DNA of 40,497 nt from Novosphingobium mangrovisedimenti (GTDB lineage: Bacteria; Pseudomonadota; Alphaproteobacteria; Sphingomonadales; Sphingomonadaceae), in contig NZ_JANZXA010000020.1 of assembly GCF_025153475.1 (NCBI RefSeq), positions 1-40,497 on the forward strand, written 5' to 3'. The notes under the pieces are model-generated. The model saw nothing but the letters and a program-made list of their open reading frames with translations. It was not told the DNA's origin and made no database searches. Within the stretch, counting starts at the first letter, position 1, and every line of letters begins with the position of its first letter. A program made the translations under genes and the position numbers. Shown here piece after piece: positions 6,481 through 15,282 of this stretch.

Positions 6481-9066
6481 ATGGACAACAAGAGCCGGCT
6501 ACTATTTGCGGCCATACTTTCCGGCACCGCGATCTGCTCGGTCGCACAGGCACAAGAGGACACCCGGCGCGATTTCGATCTCCCGGCGCAAGAGCTCAAG
6601 TTCTCGCTGCATGCCGTCACGCGCGCTGCTGGCCTCGAACTGGCCGCAAAGTCCGAGGCCCTTAACGGCAAACGCGCACCGGCCCTCAAGGGGCACTACA
6701 GCGCGGCAGAAGCCATCGCGCTGCTCCTCAAGGGCACCAGCCTTACCGCGCAGGTTTCCGGACGCACCGTGTTCATTCGGGAGAATGCCCCTTCGCCGCA
6801 GTCGGCAGGCGACACCGCCGCCATGGGTCCAGAAATCACCGTCACCGGATCGCGCATCCGCGGCGCGGTGCCGACCTCGCCTGTCGTTGCCAGCAGCCGC
6901 GAAGAGATCGAGCGGCGCGGCATTACCGATCTCGGGGCTTATGCCCGCAGCGTGCCGCAGAACTATGCGGGCGGACAGAACCCCGGCGTCATCGGGAGTG
7001 TCCAGGAGGGATCGGAAAACTTCAACTCCTCCTCGACCCTGAACCTCAGGGGCCTTGGCGCCGACGCAACGCTCACGCTCATCAACGGTCACCGCGCGGC
7101 CTACGATTCCGTCGTGCAGGGCGTGGATATTTCGGCGATCCCGCTCGTGGCGATCGACCGGGTGGAAATCGTCGCCGACGGTTCCTCGGCGCTCTATGGT
7201 TCGGATGCCGTCGGAGGCGTCGCCAATGTCATCCTTCGCCAGGATTACGAGGGCGGCAAGATATCCGCCCGCCTGGGCGCCGCAACCGAAGGCGGCGATG
7301 TCCAGCAGCAGTACAATCTCGTGACGGGAAGCCGTTGGGACGGTGGCGGCTTCATGGTGGCAGGCGACTTCAGCCGTTCCACAGACGTGACTGCCGGGCA
7401 GCGCTCGATCACCTCCACCCTCGACGGCTCGACCACGCTTTATCCTTCGCTCAACCAGAAGAGCGCGGTCCTTGCCGGACATCAGCAGCTCAATGACATG
7501 TTCAGCTTCGAGATCGATGGCCAGTTCAGCAAACGCCGTTCCAAAACGGCTCTGGCGTTCCTCACCACAGGCGACTTCACCGTAAATGGCACGGCGGCGC
7601 AGCGGGATGTAAAATCCTGGTCCATCGCCCCGCGTCTCAAGGCGGCTTTGCCGGGTGGCTGGCTTGCCACATTGGGCTACGTCCATGGCAGCAGCGATTC
7701 CGATGCGGCAACTGTCACGAACCTGGGCGGCGCGGAGTTCTCCCGCAACCGGATCTTCTATGACAACACCCTGGATACGCTGGAAGCGAGCGCGGAAGGC
7801 GGTGTTCTGCAACTGCCGGGCGGAGAGGCCCGGCTCGCATTGGGCGGCGGGTGGCGCTCGGTAAGCCTCGACGCCAACATCCGCTCGACGCGCGGCGGCG
7901 TCACGAGCACGCTTGTCGATTACACGAGCGGGCAGGATGTGTGGTTCGGCTATGGCGAACTCTCGCTTCCTCTGGTCGGTCCGGAGAACAGCGTGCCGCT
8001 GGTTCATCGGTTTCGGCTGACGGGCGCGGCGCGTTACGAGGATTACGAGCGCTTTGGCGGCACGACGACACCCAAGTTCGGGGTTGTCTACGAACCGGTC
8101 AGCGGCCTTGCGATCAAGGGGACCTGGGGCAAATCGTTCAAGGCTCCGACGCTGGCGCAGATCAACAAGGTCCCGGAAGGCAATCTCCTCAATGCAAGCT
8201 ACTTCGTACCGGCAGCGCCCGCTGGTCAGCCTGTCCTTCTGCTCGGCGGCGTGAGCCCGGACCTCAAGCCGGAAAAAGCAACGACCTGGACCGCCACGGT
8301 GACCGCAACGCCCGCATTCGCCGAAGGCCTTCGCCTGGAGGTCAGCTATTTTCATACCCGCTACAAGGACCGGGTGGTTCAACCGGCAACCTCGTCCTCG
8401 CAGGTTTTCGGGAACGACATCTATGACCGGCTGATCGTCTACAATCCGACGGCAGAACAGGTAAATGCGGTCATTGCTGAGCTCCCGCTCGGGCTCGTCA
8501 ATCAGACCGGACAGGCCTTCGACCCCGCCTATGTCGGCGCGATCGTCGACAACAGCCTGCAGAATGCGGCAAGCCAGACACTGGAGGGCGTCGATGCCTC
8601 GGCGGACTATCAGCTGACATTCGCGCGAGGGGACCAGTTGGGGTTCAATGCCGCGGTCAGCTACCTCAAGAGCAACCAGAAGCTGAGCGACGGTCAACCC
8701 ACGATCCAGCGCGCGGGTACGATCTTCGATCCCCCGCACTGGCGCGCGCGGGGCAGTGCAACCTGGCAGCGCGGCAATTTCACGCTGAGCCCGAGTATCA
8801 CCTATATCGGCGGGACACTCGATGACCGCTACCAGCCCTACGTTCGCGTCGGCTCCTACACCAGCGTCGATGCCGTCGCGCAGGTGCGGACTTCGGAAAC
8901 CGCAGGATTTCTCTCCGGCATCGAGGTCACGCTTTCGCTGCTCAACATCTTCAACGAGATGCCCGCCACGATCCGCAATTCGTCCGCGGCCGCACCGACT
9001 TACGATGCCACCAATTACCCCGTCATAGGCCGAAGCGTCAGCCTCGGCCTGTCCAAGGCCTGGTAA
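6481..9066 (+). CDS. TonB-dependent outer-membrane receptor with STN signalling domain (lasso-peptide uptake)
   Basis: Protein of 861 residues. A signal peptide (to about residue 26, SVAQAQE) is followed by an STN domain (FDLPAQELKFSLHAVTRAAG to VSGRTVFIRE, about 34-102) that contacts FecR-type regulators. Next come the plug (EITVTGSRIRGAVPTSPVV..., LNLRGLGADATLTLINGHR, IDRVEIVADGSSALYGSDAVGGVANVI) and a 22-strand-type barrel ending in an aromatic residue (GLSKAW). The sequence after the plug box resembles sphingomonad TonB receptors of the GG-rich NxGG type. Its place between sigma/FecR and the lasso isopeptidase, 5 bases before the latter, supports import of the locally made lasso peptide coupled to transcriptional signalling. 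Confidence 0.93.
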   Translation: MDNKSRLLFAAILSGTAICSVAQAQEDTRRDFDLPAQELKFSLHAVTRAAGLELAAKSEALNGKRAPALKGHYSAAEAIALLLKGTSLTAQVSGRTVFIRENAPSPQSAGDTAAMGPEITVTGSRIRGAVPTSPVVASSREEIERRGITDLGAYARSVPQNYAGGQNPGVIGSVQEGSENFNSSSTLNLRGLGADATLTLINGHRAAYDSVVQGVDISAIPLVAIDRVEIVADGSSALYGSDAVGGVANVILRQDYEGGKISARLGAATEGGDVQQQYNLVTGSRWDGGGFMVAGDFSRSTDVTAGQRSITSTLDGSTTLYPSLNQKSAVLAGHQQLNDMFSFEIDGQFSKRRSKTALAFLTTGDFTVNGTAAQRDVKSWSIAPRLKAALPGGWLATLGYVHGSSDSDAATVTNLGGAEFSRNRIFYDNTLDTLEASAEGGVLQLPGGEARLALGGGWRSVSLDANIRSTRGGVTSTLVDYTSGQDVWFGYGELSLPLVGPENSVPLVHRFRLTGAARYEDYERFGGTTTPKFGVVYEPVSGLAIKGTWGKSFKAPTLAQINKVPEGNLLNASYFVPAAPAGQPVLLLGGVSPDLKPEKATTWTATVTATPAFAEGLRLEVSYFHTRYKDRVVQPATSSSQVFGNDIYDRLIVYNPTAEQVNAVIAELPLGLVNQTGQAFDPAYVGAIVDNSLQNAASQTLEGVDASADYQLTFARGDQLGFNAAVSYLKSNQKLSDGQPTIQRAGTIFDPPHWRARGSATWQRGNFTLSPSITYIGGTLDDRYQPYVRVGSYTSVDAVAQVRTSETAGFLSGIEVTLSLLNIFNEMPATIRNSSAAAPTYDATNYPVIGRSVSLGLSKAW

Positions 9067-9071
9067 GCATC

Positions 9072-11234
9072 ATGCGGGTCATCCTTGCCCAAGCGGCGAC
9101 AGCGGCACTGGTGCTTGCTGGCTTTCTCTGCGCGAAACCGGCTTCGGCAGCCCCCGAAGACTGCCACTCCCTCGTTCCCGGCAAGCTGGACAAGGATGGA
9201 CCGCATCGGGCCCTGACACCGCTCGACCTCGTACAACTGCGCGATATCGGCTCCATCCCGGATATGCGGCAGCCGATCGTTTCGGTGTCGCCTGATAGCA
9301 AATGGCTGGCATTCGAGATCCACCGGGCTGATCCGCAGAACAATTCCTATTGTCAGGGCATGGCCGTGATGGAGGCACGCCCCGGCGCGCAGGCCGTGCT
9401 CGTCGATCAGCATCGCGATATCATTCGCTGGCGCTTCCCTGAACTGCCAGGAAAGGCAGATTTCCCCTCGGGCTTCGCAAAAGTGATCACGCCGAGGTGG
9501 TTTCCCGACAACAAGACCATCGCGTTCCTGAAACGCACGGGAACCACCATACAAATATGGCGGACACGCATCGACGGGAGCCACAGTGCTCCCGTCACCC
9601 ATTCCGATACCGATATAGTCGATTTCCGGATCGCCGGGGACGGCCGGACGATCGTCTATTCGGCCAGTCCCGCGCTACAGGCGGCGTGGGGCCAGATCGA
9701 TCAGGAGGGCCTTTCCGGCTTTCATTTCGATGACCGGTTCGCACCCAACGCCTCCACCCGGCCGTTCCCCTCGCCCCCGATTCCGGTCGAGACCTTCGCG
9801 CTCGATTTGGCCAGCGGGCAGGTTCGCACAGCGTCCGTTGCGGAAGCGGCTCTGCTGCAGGATGACAAGCCTCGCGGCCCGCCGGGCGCGATTGCCGTTG
9901 CGGTCTCGCCATCGGGCAGACGTGCCTGGACGAAACCGACACTATCGGAGCGATTTCCACCTCGCCCGCAATTGGTGGCAGAAAGCCTTACCGGATCGCC
10001 CATCAGTTGCGAGGCACAAGCATGCCGATCAGTCACGACCTTGCTGGGCTGGTCTGCCGATGGCGCGAGGGTCCGCTTCACGCATCTGGAAGGCTGGGCC
10101 GACAGCCTGACCGCCATCTACGAATGGAAACCGGGCACACGAACCGTCAAACGCCTTTACGTCACGCCCGGTTTGCTGGTCGACTGCGCCCCCTTGCATG
10201 ATGACATGGTCTGCGTCGAAGAAGGCTCAAGCACACCCAGGCATATCAGTCTCCTTCGGCTTGGTTCCGGGCGTGACGAAGTGCTGTTCGATCCCAACCC
10301 GGAATTCGGCAAGTTGCGTCTTGGGCGGGTCGAACGGCTCACATGGAAGACCGCCTATGGCACCGAGAGCTTCGGTGATCTGGTCTATCCGGCCGGCTAC
10401 AAGCCCGGTCAGCGCTATCCGCTTGTGGTCGTCCAGTATATCTCGCGCGGCTTCCTGCGGGGCGGAACGGGCGATGAGTATCCCATCCAGGCCTTTGCCA
10501 ATCGGGGCTATGCGGTGCTGAGCATCCAGCGTCCGCGTTCGCCGGTCGCTGTCCCTGACGCGAAAAGCTATACCGACCTCGACAAGGCGGATCTTGTGGG
10601 TTTCAAGGACCGGAAGAATGTCCTGTCGGCGATCGAGACGGCCGTTCAATCCCTGATCGATCGCGGTATTGTCGATCCCGCGCGCGTCGGCATCACGGGT
10701 CTCAGCGACGGGGCTTCAACGGTGCAGTTCGCGGGCCTTCACAGCAGGTATTTCGCGGTCGCCGCCATGAGCAGCTGCTGCTGGGAACGCTCGCAAATGG
10801 CCATGCTCGGCCCGGCCGTCGCCCGCCAGTACGTGCAAACAGGCTGGCCGCGCCAGTCGGACAACGCACCGGAATTCTGGAACGAAATCTCATGGGCGCA
10901 GCAGCCCCGGCGCGTTGCGTTTCCGGTCCTCATGCAGCTCTCGGACAATGAGCTTCTGCCCGCGCTGGAGGCCTATACCGCGCTTGCCGAAGTCGATGCG
11001 CCAGTGGACCTCTACGTCTACCCCCATGAAGATCACGTCAAATGGCAACCGGCCCATCGCCTCGCGGTCTACCGGCGCAATCTCGACTGGTTCGACTTCT
11101 GGTTCAAAGGCTCCGCGCCTGATGCGCCGCCTGCAGAGACTACGCGTTGGCAAGCGTTACGGGATCGGATGGCCGGGCGCAGCCGGAAAGATGACGTCGA
11201 CGGCGACCCGAACTTGTCGCGACCTGCCCCCTGA
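9072..11234 (+). CDS. Lasso-peptide isopeptidase (AtxE-like, prolyl-oligopeptidase fold)
   Basis: Protein of 720 residues with a signal peptide (LVLAGFLCAKPASA, about 14-28), so it acts in the periplasm. The N-terminal part shows WD/propeller-like repeats (VSVSPDSKWLAFEI, RWFPDNKTIAFL, DGRTIVYSASP). The C-terminal alpha/beta-hydrolase has the nucleophile motif GLSDG (Ser near residue 544), a late acidic region and the catalytic His in YPHEDHVKWQP (near 654). AtxE-type enzymes cleave only the isopeptide bond of threaded lasso peptides. It follows the TonB receptor by 5 bases and converges on the cyclase gene. This gene is what marks the cluster as the astexin/sphingopyxin type with no dedicated exporter. 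Confidence 0.92.
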   Translation: MRVILAQAATAALVLAGFLCAKPASAAPEDCHSLVPGKLDKDGPHRALTPLDLVQLRDIGSIPDMRQPIVSVSPDSKWLAFEIHRADPQNNSYCQGMAVMEARPGAQAVLVDQHRDIIRWRFPELPGKADFPSGFAKVITPRWFPDNKTIAFLKRTGTTIQIWRTRIDGSHSAPVTHSDTDIVDFRIAGDGRTIVYSASPALQAAWGQIDQEGLSGFHFDDRFAPNASTRPFPSPPIPVETFALDLASGQVRTASVAEAALLQDDKPRGPPGAIAVAVSPSGRRAWTKPTLSERFPPRPQLVAESLTGSPISCEAQACRSVTTLLGWSADGARVRFTHLEGWADSLTAIYEWKPGTRTVKRLYVTPGLLVDCAPLHDDMVCVEEGSSTPRHISLLRLGSGRDEVLFDPNPEFGKLRLGRVERLTWKTAYGTESFGDLVYPAGYKPGQRYPLVVVQYISRGFLRGGTGDEYPIQAFANRGYAVLSIQRPRSPVAVPDAKSYTDLDKADLVGFKDRKNVLSAIETAVQSLIDRGIVDPARVGITGLSDGASTVQFAGLHSRYFAVAAMSSCCWERSQMAMLGPAVARQYVQTGWPRQSDNAPEFWNEISWAQQPRRVAFPVLMQLSDNELLPALEAYTALAEVDAPVDLYVYPHEDHVKWQPAHRLAVYRRNLDWFDFWFKGSAPDAPPAETTRWQALRDRMAGRSRKDDVDGDPNLSRPAP

Positions 11235-11268
11235 CCGCAGGTATCGAGACCGGCCACGACGCAAATTG

Positions 11269-13011
11269 TTATGTCCAATGTCCAATCCAGGCTTCGGTAT
11301 CGAGCAAGGCCATGATCCGCATGTACTCCGACGCCGCATGCAGCCTGCTCTCGCCGAGGCTCGCCCCCAGAGCGTCGAGATCGAGCAATCCTTGTGAGGC
11401 GAGCCGCCCCCCGAGCAACCTTTCGCGAATCTCGGCCATTCGGCTCGTGAGCAATTCCACGATGAAGCTGTCGGGCCCCGCCTTTGAACGCCGATCAAGA
11501 ATTTGGGGTGGAAGCCGCGATGCGTAAGCCGCACGGGCCGCCGCACGATTGACGCCGCCCGCACACATCTCCCAGGTCGGAATGGCAAGGCAGGTTTCGA
11601 CGATCGGCTGTGAGACGAGTGGATTGACCAGCGTGAATGGCAAAGCACGATCGTAGCCGTCCAGATGCTGCTGCATGCGCAGCAACATGGCGACATGCCC
11701 TGCCTTTCCCGGAAAAGCCTCGTCTGGAACTTCGAGCCAGGGGTGTTCGGCAGGTTGGCGGCTTTCCTCGGCGACGATGTCGCGGTTCAGGAACAAGGGG
11801 TCGGTTCTCCAGCCATAGCCCTTCCCCCTTCCCTTCAGAACTCGCCGTGCTTCGCGCATTGCCTGCCATGCGCTGGCGCCGGTGACCGCGCAGACGTCTC
11901 GCAGCGTGCGGACGAGCCCGGGCCCCATGCCTTCGGCCAGATAGCGATCCGCGATCGGCCGCGCCGAGGCGCTGTTGTAGAAAACATTGTCGCCGCCGTT
12001 CCCGGTAAAATAGGCATCTGCGCCCAGTTCTGCTGCTTTGGCGGTGACGACAGTGCGAAAGGCAAGATCGTGTGTCCTTCCGCAAGGACGGGGAAGATGG
12101 GCTACCACCGAACGATCAAGATCGATGGCATCGAGAGAGTAGCCGCACTCATGGAGGCTGGCGTGGCAATGTGCTGCGATAACCCTCGCATAGGAACGCT
12201 CGTCACCGCTCGGATCGCGCGTAGCAAGCGTGAGGCATGAGAGCGGACGGCCCCGCCGAGCCAGCGTAGTGGCAACGATCGACGAATCGAGGCCACCAGA
12301 AACGCTGAGAAGAATGTTCGCGTAACGTGAGCCCCAGGCCGATATGCACTGCTGCAAGGCGCGGCCCAATTGTTCCGCACTATCCTCGGGTTCCATGACA
12401 TCAAGCGTGGCGGCATAGTCCCATGGCGACCAGCATTGCTCCGCGCGGTTTCCTTTTTCGGGAAGGCTTACGCGTGCACCTGGCAGAATTTCGCTCAGCC
12501 CGGCGATGGCCGTCCGGGGCGATGGCAAGTCGCGCATGAAGAGTTGGCGCTGCAATGCGTCCCAGTCGATCCTGGGCGCCAGACGCCCCGCCTTCACCAG
12601 GATACCTGGATCGGAGGCGAAGACATGCAGGTCTCCTTGCCGCAATCGGAAGCATGGCAGTGCGCCCATGGGGGCTCGCAAGACGCACACTCCGCCGGGC
12701 ATCTCGAACGCCGCAAGATAACCGCCCCAGTACCTCTCAATGAGGTGAGCACCGCCGGATTTTCGGATGGCGTCGGCAGCGCGCTGATCAAAGTCGCGGA
12801 TGGCTTCAGGAGGACCGTGGCGATGAAAGATCGTGCCGATCACCGCGCCGCCACCGGGAATGGGCAGAACATCGCTTTCATCGCTCACTACGAGCGAAAA
12901 CGGGCCCGGCACCGCAACCATGGTGAGGCCGCAGCGCTGCGCGGCCCGACTAGCCGCACCTTCGCGCTCATCTGCGTCCGGCGAATGGAAGAGAATGTAG
13001 CGCGGCGCCAT
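11269..13011 (-). CDS. Lasso-peptide macrolactam synthetase (C protein, asparagine-synthetase-like)
   Basis: Adenylates the acidic side chain of the precursor ring residue and closes the amide to the N-terminal glycine while the tail is threaded. The protein has 580 residues. The N-terminal region is a degenerate glutaminase-like domain without a Cys2 nucleophile (MAPRYILFHSP). The ATP-pyrophosphatase loop is SVSGGLDSSIVA at about residues 236-247. Downstream are the characteristic TGNGGDNVFYN and the C-terminal helices (REARRVLKGRGKGYG...). Its start abuts the B gene stop (adjacent or one-base overlap), and it converges on the isopeptidase with a 34-base gap. Confidence 0.94.
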   Translation of the reverse strand: MAPRYILFHSPDADEREGAASRAAQRCGLTMVAVPGPFSLVVSDESDVLPIPGGGAVIGTIFHRHGPPEAIRDFDQRAADAIRKSGGAHLIERYWGGYLAAFEMPGGVCVLRAPMGALPCFRLRQGDLHVFASDPGILVKAGRLAPRIDWDALQRQLFMRDLPSPRTAIAGLSEILPGARVSLPEKGNRAEQCWSPWDYAATLDVMEPEDSAEQLGRALQQCISAWGSRYANILLSVSGGLDSSIVATTLARRGRPLSCLTLATRDPSGDERSYARVIAAHCHASLHECGYSLDAIDLDRSVVAHLPRPCGRTHDLAFRTVVTAKAAELGADAYFTGNGGDNVFYNSASARPIADRYLAEGMGPGLVRTLRDVCAVTGASAWQAMREARRVLKGRGKGYGWRTDPLFLNRDIVAEESRQPAEHPWLEVPDEAFPGKAGHVAMLLRMQQHLDGYDRALPFTLVNPLVSQPIVETCLAIPTWEMCAGGVNRAAARAAYASRLPPQILDRRSKAGPDSFIVELLTSRMAEIRERLLGGRLASQGLLDLDALGASLGESRLHAASEYMRIMALLDTEAWIGHWT

Positions 13012-13682
13012 TACACGACCATGATCGGCGTGAAGGGGCGGACGTTGTCGACGGTGTCATTGAGAACGGTCTCACCTTGCTGCACCCAGCAATGCGCGGA
13101 AAACGGGCTGGCCTGCACGCCGAATACAAGGCTGGGAGCAAAACCCCGGCGCAGGCAAATCCATACAAAGGCGAGCGAGCGAACGAGGCACCGGTCCGAG
13201 CGCCGAAAGATCAGGCCGAGCGCCTCGAAAGCCGCATTTATCCGGGCATATTCATCGTCATGCCGCCAGGCAACGTCAGCCCCTGCGGTAGGCTTGCGAC
13301 TTTCGATATCCCGTATGAGCGCGGGCAATCCACGAAGCCGTACCCGCCATGCGAGAACGCATTGGGCAACGGCGACCTGCATGAGCATGGATGGGCCAGG
13401 GCGTTGACCTACGCTCGCAACGACATCGCGGGACGCAGGCATGATGCGAATGGATAAGTCAGTATCGGGGGCCTGCGTCTGCTCGATGAGCATGCCCCGG
13501 GCGAGGAGCGGTTGCAGCACCCCGTCATCATCCGGACTGCAGGGTTCACCGCCTGCCGCGCGGCGAAAGGCCTCATCCATACCGGGCGGCAGCGCGAAAT
13601 ACCGGTCGGCCTCGATGTCGAGAACGATCGTGCGCCCACTTGCCGTGCAGTGATGGAGATTGTCGCGCAAAGAGAAGAACAT
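13011..13682 (-). CDS. Lasso-peptide leader peptidase with fused recognition domain (B protein)
   Basis: Protein of 223 residues. Residues 1 to about 78 are a PqqD-like RiPP recognition element (TIVLDIEADRYFALPPGMDEAF), which binds the leader. The rest is a transglutaminase-like cysteine protease with Cys165 in SDRCLVRSLAF, His197 in FSAHCWVQ and an Asp near 209-212 (LNDTVD). It removes the leader so that the glycine amine is free. This single-chain B is the usual proteobacterial form, unlike the split B1/B2 of actinobacteria. It lies 57 bases downstream of the precursor stop. Confidence 0.93.
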   Translation of the reverse strand: MFFSLRDNLHHCTASGRTIVLDIEADRYFALPPGMDEAFRRAAGGEPCSPDDDGVLQPLLARGMLIEQTQAPDTDLSIRIMPASRDVVASVGQRPGPSMLMQVAVAQCVLAWRVRLRGLPALIRDIESRKPTAGADVAWRHDDEYARINAAFEALGLIFRRSDRCLVRSLAFVWICLRRGFAPSLVFGVQASPFSAHCWVQQGETVLNDTVDNVRPFTPIMVV

Positions 13683-13739
13683 GGTCGCGGCGCCTTGGCA
13701 GTGACGCGCCCCGGCAGGAGCCGGAGCGCGCCGGTTTGC

Positions 13740-13880
13740 TCAGTCGTCGGAGATGGCACCAAAGATCTGGCGCGGCTGACCTTCGAGGTCGGCTTCGCCC
13801 TGGACGGCGCCCTTGGTCTCGGTGCTGACAGCGCCGAGATCGATCAGCTCGTCATCGCGATGTTCGTCAATCACGGTCAT
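13740..13880 (-). CDS. Lasso-peptide precursor (A), 46 residues
   Basis: A short gene found by reading the - strand upstream of B. It has a strong Shine-Dalgarno sequence (AAGGAGG, 5 bases before ATG 13880) and stops at TGA 13740-13742. The leader is 23 residues and ends in LIDLGAVSTETK, with the conserved LG and the Thr two residues before the cut that this family needs (astexin leader, from memory: LG-x3-AETR). The predicted core is 23 residues: ring GAVQGEAD, tail LEGQPRQIFGAISDD. Gly1 to Asp8 would give an 8-residue macrolactam; Glu6 and Glu10 give less usual ring sizes. Length, Gly1, Asp8, Gln15, Ile20 and final Asp match my memory of sphingopyxin II. Confidence 0.92.
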   Translation of the reverse strand: MTVIDEHRDDELIDLGAVSTETKGAVQGEADLEGQPRQIFGAISDD

Positions 13881-13962
13881 GATGACCTCCTTCTTGTCGT
13901 CGCAGGGATTTGCGACAGCGAGAAGGATATCGCGACAGTACGCGAAACGTCGATTTTATAAG

Positions 13963-14020
13963 TTTCCAATTTGAGTTCTTATAAGCCAAAATACTCATTC
14001 ATTGTCCTGTGAATTGGAAA
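13963..14020. promoter_or_regulatory. Widely spaced inverted repeat in the lasso precursor promoter region
   Basis: TTTCCAATT (13963-13971) and AATTGGAAA (14012-14020) are perfect 9-bp arms with centres 49 bp apart, in the AT-rich gap between the GntR-like gene and the precursor gene. Reading toward the precursor, two TTGG...TTATAA motifs (within 13955-13988) could be promoter elements. The arrangement would suit cooperative binding by a dimeric regulator such as the GntR-like protein next door, but that link is only positional. Confidence 0.45.
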
Positions 14021-14066
14021 GACCACTCCGTGAAGGGCCGGGTTATCGACAATCACGGCGTGAATT

Positions 14067-14690
14067 TCAGACCTGATCCTCGGAAGGAATGAGCCTCGAG
14101 ACTTGCCGCAATCGCCGGCGATGATAGCGGCGGACCGCCTCCTGTGCGTCACGTGACGGGCCTGATCTGGCCAATGCCCATATCCGTTCGAGTTCGTGAA
14201 GCCGGTTGGAGAGCTTCGTTTCGCGAATACGAGTCGCGTGAAGCCGTTCACCAACGGAGCGAACGGCTTCGACATGCTCGGGATTTCCCGAATAGCTGGC
14301 AATGTGCAGAAACAGCTCCGCCGTTGCTTCCGCAACGGCATGCGTGTCGTTGTCATCGATCGATGGGAAAGCGGGCTGATAGTCGCTCGACGAAGTGCCG
14401 GATCGTCGGAATTTGAGCGCAAGTTTGATCAGATCTTGGTGCCATGAATAAAGGTCAGTGAGCCCGTCCACGGTGAGGCGCGGCATCTGGAACCCGCCGC
14501 CAATGTGCAGATCGAGCAGGCGCTCGCCCACGAGCCGCTGCATGCTGTCGCGGACGGGAGCAATGCTGGTCCCGAATTCCCGGGCTAAGGAGGTAACTAC
14601 AAGCATGGTGCCGGGCGCGAACCGCCCCTCGAGAATGACCTGCTTGAGCCCCCGGTAGACCCGCTCGGCAGCGACGGCTTCAGGCGACAT
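14067..14690 (-). CDS. GntR-family transcriptional regulator
   Basis: Protein of 207 residues. The N-terminal GntR winged helix reads ERVYRGLKQVILEGRFAPGTML...LAREFGTSIAPVRDSMQRLVGERLLDLHIGGGF (residues 9-67). The helical C-terminal half (LTVDGLTDLYSWHQDLIKLAL... onward) resembles an FCD-like ligand domain, although the metal-binding histidines are not clear. It lies 9 bases after the XRE-like gene and 186 bases before the lasso precursor, all on the - strand. It may regulate the lasso operon. Confidence 0.82.
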   Translation of the reverse strand: MSPEAVAAERVYRGLKQVILEGRFAPGTMLVVTSLAREFGTSIAPVRDSMQRLVGERLLDLHIGGGFQMPRLTVDGLTDLYSWHQDLIKLALKFRRSGTSSSDYQPAFPSIDDNDTHAVAEATAELFLHIASYSGNPEHVEAVRSVGERLHATRIRETKLSNRLHELERIWALARSGPSRDAQEAVRRYHRRRLRQVSRLIPSEDQV

Positions 14691-14699
14691 CGCGCCGCG

Positions 14700-15170
14700 T
14701 CACTCACTTCCACGTAGAGAAGCATCATCGACCGGAACGCCTGCACGGCGGCCTTTGCGAATGACCGCTCCCAAGTAGTAATCCTCGATGATGAATTCGA
14801 TGCAGTGCTCCTGAAGCCGGTTCATGTCACCATGGAGCAGGTCAGCCGGGAAAGATCGCCGGTTCTGCAGGAACATCATTGGCAGGAAGAAGTAGCCGGC
14901 AGGCAGGCCGAGCCGTCCGGCGCAGCGAAGGTGATCCTCGATCGACGGCTTGGGACTGCCGGATTCGATTTCGCGCAGCCATCGCACGCCGATGCCTGCC
15001 TCAGCCGCCAATTGCGCTTGCGTAATCCGTTCCATCCTGCGCCGTCCCTCGATACACTTTCCGGAGATCGATTTGATCTCGTTCAGAATATCTTCTTCAT
15101 TTGTGCAGAAATGCTTTTGATTGGCCACGTCCGGGATCCCCTGACAGCCGCTCAAAGCTTTCCGATACAC
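14700..15170 (-). CDS. XRE-family helix-turn-helix protein
   Basis: Up to 156 residues. The HTH_3/XRE segment reads RRMERITQAQLAAEAGIGVRWLREIESGSPKPSIEDHLRCAGRLGLPAGYFFLP (about residues 44-97), a lambda-repressor-like fold. The C-terminal 50 residues are unrecognised. The start is uncertain: GTG 15170 has no ribosome site, while GTG 15128 has GGGG 10 bases upstream. It is followed closely by the GntR-like gene, so the two regulators are probably one transcript. Confidence 0.78.
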   Translation of the reverse strand: MYRKALSGCQGIPDVANQKHFCTNEEDILNEIKSISGKCIEGRRRMERITQAQLAAEAGIGVRWLREIESGSPKPSIEDHLRCAGRLGLPAGYFFLPMMFLQNRRSFPADLLHGDMNRLQEHCIEFIIEDYYLGAVIRKGRRAGVPVDDASLRGSE

Positions 15171-15211
15171 AATCCGACAGCGCCAAGGCTGGTGTTAATT
15201 ACGCCTGAAAT

Positions 15212-15244
15212 CAATTCTCCATCGTTCCCAATTTGGGAGAATTG
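15212..15244. promoter_or_regulatory. Inverted repeat upstream of the XRE-like gene
   Basis: CAATTCTCC (15212-15220) and GGAGAATTG (15236-15244) are perfect 9-bp arms around a 15-base spacer, in an AT-rich stretch (15190-15275) upstream of the XRE-like start. This is a likely promoter/operator, plausibly for autoregulation by the XRE protein. Confidence 0.5.
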
Positions 15245-15282
15245 CAAATATATTGATGAAATTTTTGAAAGCGATAGCCCGT

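Noticed and set aside
6502..8739. 745-codon open frame on the - strand opposite the TonB receptor
   Set aside because: It mirrors the receptor gene, is rich in Arg, Ala and Gly without any domain, and is a GC-driven shadow frame.
11235..11268. Terminator between the convergent isopeptidase and cyclase genes
   Set aside because: No stem with a T-run is visible in the 34-base gap.
13979..14422. 147-codon - strand frame between the GntR-like gene and the lasso precursor
   Set aside because: It overlaps the GntR coding sequence in another frame and has no ribosome site or domain.
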